From an uncultured Erysipelotrichales bacterium (GTDB lineage Bacteria; Bacillota_I; Bacilli_A; Erysipelotrichales; Coprobacillaceae), in the NCBI GenBank assembly GCA_910586805.1, contig CAJUJC010000003.1, positions 1-38,742 of the forward strand: 38,742 nt of DNA, read 5' to 3'. Positions 29,114 through 37,768 of the stretch are shown here, piece after piece. A model generated the notes under the pieces. That model saw only the letters and a program-made list of their open reading frames with translations. It did no database searches and had not been told where the DNA came from. The translations under genes and the position numbers were made by a program. The stretch's first letter is position 1. Each line of letters begins with the position of its first letter.

Positions 29114-31024
29114 CTAATTATTTTTTCCCCCCCAAATTAATAATCCTAATTTCTTAAAATAGTCCTCCTGAGACTTATTATCATTTTTTTGATTTAATTC
29201 CTTTTTCACATTTTCGTTTTCTATATTCTCGTTTAAACTTTCAAATAGACTTTTATAATTTTGATTAATACTTCCTAAAAGAACTAAATTATCTTTAACT
29301 TCCTGATTAATTTCTTCATTTGTAAAAATATAATACATTAGTAAATCTGAATCAGATAAAAAACCATCATTTGCTACAACGATATAATCATTAAACTCTG
29401 CATAATTTCCCAAATTGGATATTCTCCCTATACCATTTGACAGAACGAGTATTTTTTTATTTTTAAAATCTAATTTAACACTATAAATTTCTTCAATTTT
29501 CGAAATAACACTATTCCAATTTTCATTCAACATTTCTATATATTTTGAAGCATTTAGCTCATTGCTTAAATTTAATGGAAAATAATTTATAAATTTATTA
29601 TCAGTTTTTTCTAGATTCCCGCCTATTAGTGTCAAACTGTCTGATTTACCCTCATAAATATTATTGTTTAATTGCTCTAAATTAGTAATTATGGGATATT
29701 TGGTATTTATTTGTATTCTGTATTCTGAATTAACTCGATTATATGGATTATATCCATAATTCGAAACAGCAGATTCACCAAAAGTTATATATAATTGTCT
29801 TTTACCAGGCATTGGATACCATGCAAAATATCCTGGTAATTGTACCGCTTGATAATTCGAATAAAGACTCGGATGATAACCATTATACTCTATTATTATT
29901 TTTTCTTTGAAAACTTTATTTTTTAAAAATATATCTATATAATCTCCATTTTGTTCATAATATATTAAATTATCACTTTTCAATTTCTTAACCTTATATC
30001 CATGATATAATGTAAAAACAAAATGATCTGTTGGTTCATTTGTAGAAGCCGTTATAGTCCCTTTAACAAAGAGTTTAGATTTGATATCAATTTTTAAATC
30101 GTAATTTTTAACATCGAATTCATTTGCAGTATCTTTTTTGTAATTCGATTGATTTTCGAATATACCATAATAATTTAAATCACTATATGTATCATTCCAT
30201 TTTTTATTTATTCTACATGAACTTTGCGGTATAAATATTGAAATAAAAATTACCATTGATAAACATACACTTATATATTGTACTTGTCTTTTTAATTTAT
30301 TATGAAATAGAATAATTAATAAAACTACATTCCAAAAAAATATAATAGAAACTTTGTAAATTTCATTTTGATAACCATATAAATGATCTATAGTCCAATT
30401 ACTATTTTGATAAAAAATTGAAAATGGTCTAACTATAAAATTCACAATAGAATCAATAGGAATTAATGGTTTAGTTGACCATTGCAACAATTCAATATAA
30501 GGACTTATTAAAATCATAAAACAAGTAAACAATATAAAAGATGTTTTATTTTGTTTAATTTTAGATATTATTGCACAAATAGTAACAGTGAGAATTTGAG
30601 GAAACAATACATTCAACAAATAATATTGTGATACACAATTATAAAATAGATATATTTGTTTATTTATATAAGCAGAAAATAACAGTAAAATTATTAATAA
30701 AATATTAAATAATAATAATACTAAAATTATTATTATATAATTTACTTTTAAATATGTATTACTATTATGATCTATCGATGTAATACATTCATTTAATTTA
30801 TAGTTTTTATCTTCTCTGAAGTACAGGAAAGCTATAGTTCCATATATAAGCATAAAATAATAATTAAAACGTACTATAATGTAAAACAAATATAAAAAAT
30901 CTGCATCATTTTTCAGAAAAAATAATAGTGCAAATAAAACACAAATAAACAAACACAATATAGTATTCTTATATGTTTTATTTCGCCAAAATAGGATTAT
31001 CTGTTTCTTAAATATCTCAATCAT
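29114..31024 (-). CDS. ABC-2 permease with peptidase-M1-like extracytoplasmic domain, no zinc motif
   Basis: 636 aa. The first ~265 residues contain about six membrane helices (TILCLFICVLFALLFFL, VNYIIIILVLLLFNILLIIL, ISVCLSMVIFISIFI). The rest is outside the cell and starts like the N-terminal saddle domain of M1 aminopeptidases (FDVKNYDLKIDIKSKLFVKG, TITASTNEPTDHFVFTLYHG, GYFAWYPMPGKRQLYI). Neither HExxH nor the distal Glu is visible and the protein ends where the catalytic domain would lie, so only the binding part remains. Fusions of ABC-2 permease with M1 peptidase are known; this looks like a shortened, non-catalytic version that may grip a peptide. It is first gene of its operon, with the AgrA-type operator upstream. 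Confidence 0.7.
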   Translation of the reverse strand: MIEIFKKQIILFWRNKTYKNTILCLFICVLFALLFFLKNDADFLYLFYIIVRFNYYFMLIYGTIAFLYFREDKNYKLNECITSIDHNSNTYLKVNYIIIILVLLLFNILLIILLLFSAYINKQIYLFYNCVSQYYLLNVLFPQILTVTICAIISKIKQNKTSFILFTCFMILISPYIELLQWSTKPLIPIDSIVNFIVRPFSIFYQNSNWTIDHLYGYQNEIYKVSIIFFWNVVLLIILFHNKLKRQVQYISVCLSMVIFISIFIPQSSCRINKKWNDTYSDLNYYGIFENQSNYKKDTANEFDVKNYDLKIDIKSKLFVKGTITASTNEPTDHFVFTLYHGYKVKKLKSDNLIYYEQNGDYIDIFLKNKVFKEKIIIEYNGYHPSLYSNYQAVQLPGYFAWYPMPGKRQLYITFGESAVSNYGYNPYNRVNSEYRIQINTKYPIITNLEQLNNNIYEGKSDSLTLIGGNLEKTDNKFINYFPLNLSNELNASKYIEMLNENWNSVISKIEEIYSVKLDFKNKKILVLSNGIGRISNLGNYAEFNDYIVVANDGFLSDSDLLMYYIFTNEEINQEVKDNLVLLGSINQNYKSLFESLNENIENENVKKELNQKNDNKSQEDYFKKLGLLIWGGKNN

Positions 31025-31152
31025 AAAATTTCCTCTTTCTTATTCTAAATATTACTAGATAACTTTTTATTTTATTATTTTGATATATTCTATAAAGCAG
31101 TCACAATATGATATTTCTTCGAATACCATTCGCTTTTACTATATATGCTTTA

Positions 31153-31218
31153 AGAATATCGTATTTTTCAATTTTATATTTTTGTTTGTACTCGAATTAT
31201 CGTTTTTATGTACACGAA
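31153..31218 (-). promoter_or_regulatory. Permease-operon promoter with LytTR-type direct-repeat operator
   Basis: TTCGTGTACATA (31207-31218) and TTCGAGTACAAA (31185-31196) are direct repeats with a 22-bp period. Exactly 25 bp after the second 13-bp unit comes TATTCT (31153-31158) as -10, with no -35 box. Geometry is identical to the agrB promoter. It implies a ~130-nt untranslated leader before the permease start at 31024. Confidence 0.65.
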
Positions 31219-31261
31219 TTTAAATAAAATTTATTTATGATATTTTTATTTAGTTTTTTAC

Positions 31262-31288
31262 AAAAAAAAGGAATAGCCTCCTATTCCT
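31262..31288 (-). terminator. Terminator after agrC
   Basis: Minus strand AGGAATAG-gagg-CTATTCCT followed by eight T's (AGGAATAG at 31281-31288): a perfect 8-bp stem with a 4-nt loop and a long T run. It ends the agrA-agrC transcript and insulates it from the operator-driven permease operon. Confidence 0.9.
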
Positions 31289-31322
31289 AAATACATTATT
31301 TAATTGCATTCTCCATTTATTT

Positions 31323-32594
31323 TCAATCAAAAGAAATATAAATATACGTTTTAAAAGTATTATCTTGAATATCAGTCTTATACACACCATCATATTTTTC
31401 AACAGTTTTCTCTAATATAACCAATCCTTGACCATGTTCAATTTTATCTTTTTGAGTTTCTAAATAATTCATATCTTTTGTTTTATCCGTAAGATTAATC
31501 ACACTTACTATAAACTCATCTTCTGTTAATTTAATAAAGACTTTAATACTACTTTGGTTTATTCTTAATGTTTCTTCTACTGCATTATCTAACACATTGT
31601 ATAATATAGAGCACAAATCATTTGCACTCATTTTACTGTTTTGACAAGCATTCACATTCCATTGAAATTCGATCTTATCTTTGTAATCTGTGTATTTAGA
31701 ATTTATAATAGCATCTATATATACATTTCCAGTATTTATAACATTATCAAATTGATTAAATTCATTTTTTATATCTTCATAGAGTTGATGTCCTTGCTCA
31801 TTATCAAGATAATCCAATGCTAGAAGTTTATTTCCTATATCATGTTTAAACCTTTTTAATTCTTGATTCATTTTTACTTCTTTATTCATATTTTGAATAA
31901 GTAATGAACTTAACTCATTCTGAAATTTTTCAAATTCCTTTTCAGCATAGACTTCATTTAAATTTATAAATACAATAAAACACATAATAAATGTAATAAT
32001 AACTAAAAACAGAATCATATATACATGAATCATAGGTTCATAGACAATTAGATTTGATAACAAAATCACGATACTAATAATAACCATCATAAATCCAAAG
32101 AAAATTTTCATATATTTCTGTGGAATCAATAGCTCATATCTACCTAAATAATTATCAATTCGAGAAACTATTAAATACGTTAAAAATAACATCATCAATA
32201 TCGAAGAAAACCTAAAAATTGTTTGTAAATATAAATGATGTGAAGCTACTGAAAACACTCTTATCATTATTTCTCTTACACATAATGAGGCGAAACCATA
32301 AATACAGTAAAATGATGTTACATAAAATAAATCATAAACCATATTTTTCTTATTTGAATATATCCATGCCTCAATTAATATTAAGAGTGTCGCCAATAAA
32401 ATATTGACGAAAGGAATATCATATGTTAAATGCATATTTAATGAATAACCTATAAGAAATGTAAATAAATAATTAATAAGACTAACACAACATATTTTTA
32501 TGAAATAAACTTTTTTATTCGTTATATTATTTTTGTTTATAAGCATAGCTAAAATAAACTCATAAAAGAAACAATAAAGAAACTCTAATACCAT
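31323..32594 (-). CDS. agrC: AgrC-type sensor histidine kinase
   Basis: 423 aa. Six or so N-terminal membrane helices (to about 215) form the peptide-sensing part. A cytoplasmic helix (about 225-250) then carries the phospho-acceptor in FKHDIGNKLLALDYL (His at about 251), followed by a GHKL ATPase domain with N box LYNVLDNAVEE (about 340) and GQGLVILEKTVEKYDG (about 391). This is the HPK10 layout of AgrC and related quorum-sensing kinases. It overlaps agrA by 10 bp and follows it, reversing the usual C-then-A order. It should sense the AgrD-derived peptide and phosphorylate AgrA. Confidence 0.9.
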   Translation of the reverse strand: MVLEFLYCFFYEFILAMLINKNNITNKKVYFIKICCVSLINYLFTFLIGYSLNMHLTYDIPFVNILLATLLILIEAWIYSNKKNMVYDLFYVTSFYCIYGFASLCVREIMIRVFSVASHHLYLQTIFRFSSILMMLFLTYLIVSRIDNYLGRYELLIPQKYMKIFFGFMMVIISIVILLSNLIVYEPMIHVYMILFLVIITFIMCFIVFINLNEVYAEKEFEKFQNELSSLLIQNMNKEVKMNQELKRFKHDIGNKLLALDYLDNEQGHQLYEDIKNEFNQFDNVINTGNVYIDAIINSKYTDYKDKIEFQWNVNACQNSKMSANDLCSILYNVLDNAVEETLRINQSSIKVFIKLTEDEFIVSVINLTDKTKDMNYLETQKDKIEHGQGLVILEKTVEKYDGVYKTDIQDNTFKTYIYISFD

Positions 32595-33289
32595 AACCCA
32601 CTCTCTTTAGCGATGTATTGCTCTATAAATTCATTATATCTATTTTTAGCAATTGGTAATTCTGTACATTTTTCATCTTTCAATATAACATAGCATGATT
32701 TTGTAACCTTTTTAACATATTTCCAATTGATATAAATATCCCTGCTAATTGGTATAAAAAACATTTTATGTGGTTCAATGAATGATGTTAAACTTTTTCT
32801 TTTAAGAATATGTTCATCATTGTTTGTATAGATATGTATATTTCTATTTTCATATTTGATATAACAAATATCATTAACATTTAATAGATACAAACCATCC
32901 GATTCAATAATTTTGATTTCAACTTGAAGCAATTCATTAAGTACTTGTGCAAATTGATTCTTAAAAAATGTATCTAATTTTTCTTTTAAAACAAATTTAA
33001 AAGTATTCTTACCAAATGCATCTTCCATCTTATCTTGATATGATGTCACATAGATAACAGGAGTATTTTTAAAGTAATTATTAACCATGTCTATTCCATT
33101 TATTGAATCATTAAGATCGATATCAACAAATAAGAGATTAAAATGAGTTTCTTGACTTTTTTCAATTAATTGATTAATTTCTAAAAATCTATAAACTTCA
33201 ACATAACTATAACACTCACTCTTTTCAAGATATTCACATATCTTTTGAACAAAATACTTATTATCATCAATAACGGCTATGTTAAACAC
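32585..33289 (-). CDS. agrA: AgrA-type LytTR response regulator
   Basis: 234 aa. Receiver domain with acidic pair ID-D (about 8-9), phospho-acceptor Asp at about 56 in LLFVDIDL, VTSYQDKMEDAF and the conserved Lys in FVLKEK. A LytTR DNA-binding domain follows (about 125-230; LLNVNDICYIKYENRNIHIY, KSLTSFIEPHKMFFIPISRD, LPIAKNRYNEFIEQYI). LytTR proteins bind pairs of short direct repeats about two helical turns apart, exactly what lies upstream of agrB and of the permease operon. It starts at GTG (33287-33289) with GGGGGA 6 bases upstream. No such repeats are seen before agrA itself, so its own expression may be constitutive or under the XRE gene. Confidence 0.92.
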   Translation of the reverse strand: MFNIAVIDDNKYFVQKICEYLEKSECYSYVEVYRFLEINQLIEKSQETHFNLLFVDIDLNDSINGIDMVNNYFKNTPVIYVTSYQDKMEDAFGKNTFKFVLKEKLDTFFKNQFAQVLNELLQVEIKIIESDGLYLLNVNDICYIKYENRNIHIYTNNDEHILKRKSLTSFIEPHKMFFIPISRDIYINWKYVKKVTKSCYVILKDEKCTELPIAKNRYNEFIEQYIAKESGLWY

Positions 33290-33343
33290 AGATTATCCCC
33301 CTTAATAAAAATATTTACCCCTATATAATACTAATTTTAAATT

Positions 33344-33691
33344 TTATTTACCTCGCTTTTTCCTTTCAATCATAGAATATACCAATGAATCGACTGTGTC
33401 AATTTGATCTTCATCTAACAAAAGAAGTGAAGTTAACAAATCATTATGGTTATTTACAAATTTCTCTAAAGCATCATTGTATTCTAATGTGCGATATTCT
33501 TCTGTCAAACACAGTAAATAATCTAAACTAACATTAAAAACTTTAGCAATATTCACCATTACATCAACATATGGTACAGTTTTGCCATTCTCTATTTTAC
33601 TAATTGTTTGTTGGCTTACTCCTACTTTTCTTGCTAATGTATCTTGTAACATTCTATTTTTTGCTCGCAGTTCTTTAATTCTGTTTGGCAT
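33344..33691 (-). CDS. XRE-family transcriptional regulator
   Basis: 115 aa from the ATG at 33689-33691, which has AAAGGATG upstream; the frame is open 20 codons further but the extra part (MYHTLLNCIQLNKEKRMCLI) is not typical. A Cro/C1 helix-turn-helix (MPNRIKELRAKNRMLQDTLA, KVGVSQQTISKIENGKTVP) fills residues 1-65; a helical C-terminus (about 70-115) probably dimerises. It lies 54 bp upstream of agrA. A 14-bp perfect palindrome on its -10 box suggests it represses itself, and it may set the level of agrA-agrC. Confidence 0.88.
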   Translation of the reverse strand: MPNRIKELRAKNRMLQDTLARKVGVSQQTISKIENGKTVPYVDVMVNIAKVFNVSLDYLLCLTEEYRTLEYNDALEKFVNNHNDLLTSLLLLDEDQIDTVDSLVYSMIERKKRGK

Positions 33692-33719
33692 TATCAAGCA
33701 CATCCTTTTCTCTTTATTT

Positions 33720-33751
33720 AATTGTATACAATTTAAAAGAGTGTGATACAA
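33720..33751 (-). promoter_or_regulatory. Promoter and palindromic operator of the XRE gene
   Basis: TTGTAT (33746-33751), a 17-bp spacer and TATACA (33723-33728) form the promoter. The -10 lies within AATTGTATACAATT (33720-33733), a perfect 14-bp palindrome, a natural site for the XRE dimer. Confidence 0.6.
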
Positions 33752-33832
33752 ATATTAGATAAGTACAGATACGCTTATCAGTTGTATATAAAATAAAATT
33801 TAAACACAATATAATTATTAACACTATTCTTC

Positions 33833-33895
33833 CTGTAACAATACTTCAATTCTATGTTACAGTCATATCACAATGATACTCTGGGAGTATCATTG
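33833..33895. repeat. Two adjacent inverted repeats
   Basis: CTGTAAC (33833-33839) pairs with GTTACAG (33856-33862), and CAATGATACT (33871-33880) pairs with AGTATCATTG (33886-33895) around CTGGG. Neither is followed by a T run on either strand. They lie in the gap between the mobilisation genes and the XRE-agr block and could be a terminator pair, an operator or part of a transfer origin. Confidence 0.5.
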
Positions 33896-33923
33896 TTAGG
33901 ACATACTCATCCCATAAAAATAA

Positions 33924-34199
33924 TCAATTAAAAAAATACATATTACTTGTCTGTCCGTTATTGCTTTGACGAGTTCTATGTATTTTTAATATACAATCAT
34001 TCTTCTCTAAGATTTTTAGACATCTAATAATTGTTGAGCGACTGAGTCCTGTATCTTTTACCAATGTATTTATTGATGGAAAACACGACCATGTCCTTCT
34101 ATTCGCATAATGTAATAATGCTCTATAAACTGTTCTTGCTGTTGGAGGAACATCTGCACTAGATATCTTTGTATAAAAATACATATAATCTTTATTCAA
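33924..34199 (-). CDS. Winged helix-turn-helix protein of the conjugation region
   Basis: 91 aa with an HTH_36-type domain: FYTKISSADVPPTARTVYRA, LLHYANRRTWSCFPSINTLV, KDTGLSRSTIIRCLKILEKN, ending in RQSNNGQTSNMYFF. Such domains resemble replication-initiator and element-control proteins, in which the C-terminal wing ends with N-x-Y-x-F/L. Its start overlaps the end of the coupling-protein gene by 8 bp, so it is in the transfer operon and may regulate it. Confidence 0.8.
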   Translation of the reverse strand: MNKDYMYFYTKISSADVPPTARTVYRALLHYANRRTWSCFPSINTLVKDTGLSRSTIIRCLKILEKNDCILKIHRTRQSNNGQTSNMYFFN

Positions 34200-35925
34200 C
34201 TTTAAGACCTCCTGTTCTTATTTCTATATGACTTTTAATTAAATTTTCATAATCAAAGTTTTTCTTTAAGATATTTTCTAACTTTTTGATATCTACATAA
34301 TCCACTTCTTTTCGAATACGTTCATTGACTTGGTATTCTTTATCAAGTTTTATCTTCCAATATATAAACAATCTTAATATGGTCTTGAACGGATGGATTC
34401 CTGTCTTCATAAGTATAAAATGACCTTTAGGCATTGTTCTGAGTTCATCTGGTGTCATCAATGGTCTTTCTATCATTTGCAAGGATTGTGATGGATCATT
34501 CTTCCCTCTATTAATAGAACCGCTTTGAACAGTATGTGTACCAAGATTTTCGCTAAATATTTTTGCCATCTCTGAGTTAGGTGCAAACCCACCAAACAAT
34601 GTATCTTGACAGTTATCTATGATGATCTTTGCACCCTCACTGCCATAATTCTTTTCAAGTTGTGCTAGCGATTGAATAATCGCAACGATAGATATATTTC
34701 TTGATCGAGAAGCACTAAACATCATTTCAATGGACTGTATAGGTGGTATCGTTCCGATCTCATCAAGATACATAATAATCTTTCTAGGAATCACACCTCC
34801 ATGTTCATCTGCGTAAGCTAACATTTCTCTATAATACTGCTGAAGAAAAAGTGATATCAAAAAATGTTTCGTATTATCTTCTTCAGGCATGACTAAAAAG
34901 ATGGCAGACTTATGTTCACAAAATCTTTCAATATCAATCGTTGTTTCAAAACATAATATTTGTTCAATCTCACTATCTATAAAAGCATTGAGTCTTGACA
35001 AAACGGTTGAAAGAACTGACATCATCGCTTGTTCACTTGTATTAAGTGCAGCACCTGCAAACCATCTTGCCTTATGATTATCTGGCAAAAGGTCTAACAA
35101 AACTTGAAACTGTGTTTTCCCTTTCACTTTAGATGGTTTTAACAAATCTTGCACCAGTTTAAAGACACTCACGATATGCCTTTGCTTATCTTCACAAAAT
35201 TCAGAAATAATCAAAATCACACTTGTCAATAATCCCTCAGCCGAGTCATAGAAAAAAGAGTTCTGTCCATAACTAGACGAACTCTCTCCATCATTAAAGA
35301 TAATTGTTTTGGCTATGACCTTAGCATATTTTTCTGTCTTGGCTTTGATTGTTAAATTTGATCTATCTTTTTTATAGATATCCATATATTTATTGACCAT
35401 ATGCAACATATTATTTCCATCTGAATAGATTGGATTTCTAAGATCAATGACAGATATTTGATAACCATAATACTCTTTTGCTATACCACCATAATGTCGA
35501 TACAAATCACCCTTTGTATCTGTGGTGATAAAGCTCGTACCACTTGCACAAGCATACTCTAGATTAGGATACAAAAAGTGTGCTGTTTTTCCAACACCTG
35601 CAGCACCAATCATCAAAAGATGAACATCAGCTTTATCCACATAACAATATGTTTGTTTTCCTTTTACTTGACTACCAATAACGATACCTTGAATATTGGG
35701 AAGATGTTTTCCTTTTCTCCAATTTTGAGGGTCAAAATATATCTTTGAAAATGTTTCATTGATTTCTTTTTGCGAAGCGAACCTTGAATTTCCATATTGG
35801 CCATTTCCAACTTCTTTTGCCTTGATATTATCTAGACTATAATTATTTCCAAAATAAACTGCTATACCAATGAAAATAAAAAACAAGACACCCATACCTA
35901 TAAAGATAATTTGATCATGACTCAT
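34192..35925 (-). CDS. TraG/VirD4-type conjugative coupling protein
   Basis: 577-aa type IV coupling ATPase that brings the relaxase-DNA complex to the transfer channel. One N-terminal membrane helix (IIFIGMGVLFFIFIGIAVYF), then FASQKEINETFSKIYF. Walker A is IGAAGVGKTAHFLYP (about 112), Walker B MYLDEIGTIPP (about 387), and GGFAPNSEMAKIFSENLGTH then RPLMTPDELRTMPKGHFILM are family segments. Members with two membrane helices also exist; only one is clear here. It starts 3 bp after the upstream stop. Its presence, without a visible mating channel in the window, means the element is conjugative (remaining genes outside) or mobilisable with its own coupling protein. Confidence 0.93.
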   Translation of the reverse strand: MSHDQIIFIGMGVLFFIFIGIAVYFGNNYSLDNIKAKEVGNGQYGNSRFASQKEINETFSKIYFDPQNWRKGKHLPNIQGIVIGSQVKGKQTYCYVDKADVHLLMIGAAGVGKTAHFLYPNLEYACASGTSFITTDTKGDLYRHYGGIAKEYYGYQISVIDLRNPIYSDGNNMLHMVNKYMDIYKKDRSNLTIKAKTEKYAKVIAKTIIFNDGESSSSYGQNSFFYDSAEGLLTSVILIISEFCEDKQRHIVSVFKLVQDLLKPSKVKGKTQFQVLLDLLPDNHKARWFAGAALNTSEQAMMSVLSTVLSRLNAFIDSEIEQILCFETTIDIERFCEHKSAIFLVMPEEDNTKHFLISLFLQQYYREMLAYADEHGGVIPRKIIMYLDEIGTIPPIQSIEMMFSASRSRNISIVAIIQSLAQLEKNYGSEGAKIIIDNCQDTLFGGFAPNSEMAKIFSENLGTHTVQSGSINRGKNDPSQSLQMIERPLMTPDELRTMPKGHFILMKTGIHPFKTILRLFIYWKIKLDKEYQVNERIRKEVDYVDIKKLENILKKNFDYENLIKSHIEIRTGGLKVE

Positions 35926-35928
35926 ATC

Positions 35929-37605
35929 TTATTCATATCCTCTCATCATTATATTTTCTTCATATCCTATATCATCAACTGGCTCTACATATTCACTTAT
36001 AATATTGAGTGCTTCATCATAACTTTTTGCAGATGTTGTGATACGATTGATCATTTCATCTGATTCTTTTTGAAAACCTGCTTTTTTAAGCGATCGACTT
36101 GCAATCCCCATTAAATTGAATATATTCCCATCTTCTCCAATCAATTTTGCTGATGGTTTTTGACCATCAGCGATTCCATACTTTTTTTCTATCTTTTTAT
36201 CCATTTTTTCCTCCTGCTTTAGTTCGTGCTTTCTTTTTTCTTCTACTCTATGAACATAATTAAGATGTGTTAATCCCTCAGTTGCTAAAACACGATATGC
36301 TTCTGATAATCTTTCATAACTAACATTTCCTGCTTGATATTCTTCATAAGCAACATTTACTTCTTTCATACACTCCATAAGATTTTCTATCCTTTTACGG
36401 ATTGGTTTTATATCTTTATAACAGCGATATCCATCGATCATATCTCCTTGTATCTCTTTCATTGATCTATATTCATTGACAATTTCTTCATTGATTAAAT
36501 TTTGTCTTAATATAAGAGCATCACTTGTGAGAACATATAATTGTTCTTTAATCATTTCTAATTTTGTATTTGCTTGTCTTCGATTATAAAAAATGACCGC
36601 AAATGTTTTATTCAATGTATTGAAATCAATATCTTTATTGACCTCATGAATTCGTTTTGTAAGGTTATCGTTAATATGATTGATCCATTGCCTTTTTGGA
36701 CTTTCTTTTGAAAATTTATATTCTCTACCAGCCAAAGCCATGATATCTTCGTTAAAATCTTTATATGTTGATTGAACGATTCCAATTTGTCCATATCCCT
36801 TTTCAATCAATTTATCAGTCACTCTTTCACACGCTTCTATACCTGCTTCATCATGATCAAAACACAACATAATACTTTGTATATCTTTTCTTTGTTCTAA
36901 TAGATGTTCTAGTCCATCAGTTCCTAATCCATTCAAAGCAATATAATTATCTTGTTCCCAATGATCTTTATGTAATGTGAGATATGAAAGCAGATCAATT
37001 GGTGCTTCGAAAACATAAACTCTTTCGCTCGTTCCTCTATATTGAAAAGGATATCTTGAGTCGGATGATTCCACATTTCCTCTAAAACTTTTTCCACCAA
37101 CTGATGTACTTCTCTTATGAGCATGACGAATGATCCCGTCTTCATCAAATCCTATAAATACAACATTATGATATTGATTATCTTCATAGATATATCCATT
37201 CTTAAAAAAGTAATTCAATATATCTTTATCTATTAATCTTGTTTCACTTAAATAAGCATAAGCTCGTTTATTATTGTTATTTCTATACGGTGCAACAAAC
37301 CTCTTTGGTTTTTCTTGATTATATCTAGAAGATTCTACCATCTGAACATCCCCTACTGACGAAAGAAGAATTTCCATTGCTTCTTTAAATCCCTTGTTAA
37401 AATATCTTTTTACAAACTCTATTGGATATCCACCTTCAGAAGTTTTCCAGTCATGCCACATATTTTCTCTAATTGTGACAGTCTTCACTCTTGCCCAACG
37501 TTTATCCTTTCCAGACTTCATAAGTGTTTCTCCTTGCATACGTAAAAAATCTTCTAAATTGATGAGATTCGCTTGTTTAATTTGTTCTTTTGAATAATAT
37601 TTCAT
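35929..37605 (-). CDS. DUF3991/TOPRIM-domain protein of mobile elements
   Basis: 558 aa. The start MKYYSKEQIKQANLINLEDF and WHDWKTSEGGYPIEFVKRYF form a degenerate CHC2-like zinc-finger region without the cysteines, as in DUF3991 proteins. The TOPRIM fold follows: VYVFEAPIDLLSYLTLH (Glu at about 198) and IMLCFDHDEAGIEACERV (DxDxxG-type at about 248). The second half is helical (KRIENLMECMKEVNVAYEEY). Such proteins occur beside relaxases and TraG and are thought to act as primase-like or nicking-associated enzymes in element DNA processing. A TTG one codon earlier is possible, but the ATG overlaps the preceding small ORF's stop (TGATG). Confidence 0.88.
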   Translation of the reverse strand: MKYYSKEQIKQANLINLEDFLRMQGETLMKSGKDKRWARVKTVTIRENMWHDWKTSEGGYPIEFVKRYFNKGFKEAMEILLSSVGDVQMVESSRYNQEKPKRFVAPYRNNNNKRAYAYLSETRLIDKDILNYFFKNGYIYEDNQYHNVVFIGFDEDGIIRHAHKRSTSVGGKSFRGNVESSDSRYPFQYRGTSERVYVFEAPIDLLSYLTLHKDHWEQDNYIALNGLGTDGLEHLLEQRKDIQSIMLCFDHDEAGIEACERVTDKLIEKGYGQIGIVQSTYKDFNEDIMALAGREYKFSKESPKRQWINHINDNLTKRIHEVNKDIDFNTLNKTFAVIFYNRRQANTKLEMIKEQLYVLTSDALILRQNLINEEIVNEYRSMKEIQGDMIDGYRCYKDIKPIRKRIENLMECMKEVNVAYEEYQAGNVSYERLSEAYRVLATEGLTHLNYVHRVEEKRKHELKQEEKMDKKIEKKYGIADGQKPSAKLIGEDGNIFNLMGIASRSLKKAGFQKESDEMINRITTSAKSYDEALNIISEYVEPVDDIGYEENIMMRGYE

Positions 37606-37721
37606 CAACGATGCCTTCCTTCTATTCTTCTATATAAACTTTTATTATTTTTTGGTTTTGATTTGACTTTCATTGATTTATATTTTGAATTATTTTTATT
37701 TCTCATTTGTTTATAGTTCAT
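37605..37721 (-). CDS. Small basic ORF coupled to the DUF3991 gene
   Basis: 38-aa ORF (MNYKQMRNKNNSKYKSMKVK, then SKPKNNKSLYRRIEGRHR) with GGAGTGG 6 bases before the ATG and a stop overlapping the next start (TGATG). About half the residues are Lys, Arg or Asn. It may be a nucleic-acid-binding peptide or only a translational coupler; no family recognised. Confidence 0.5.
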   Translation of the reverse strand: MNYKQMRNKNNSKYKSMKVKSKPKNNKSLYRRIEGRHR

Positions 37722-37768
37722 ATTTGACCACTCCATTTCCTTATTATTTTTTTAAAATAGTGAAAATA

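Noticed and set aside
29114..31024. Active M1 aminopeptidase
   Set aside because: No HExxH zinc motif or downstream Glu is present, and the protein ends before a full catalytic domain.
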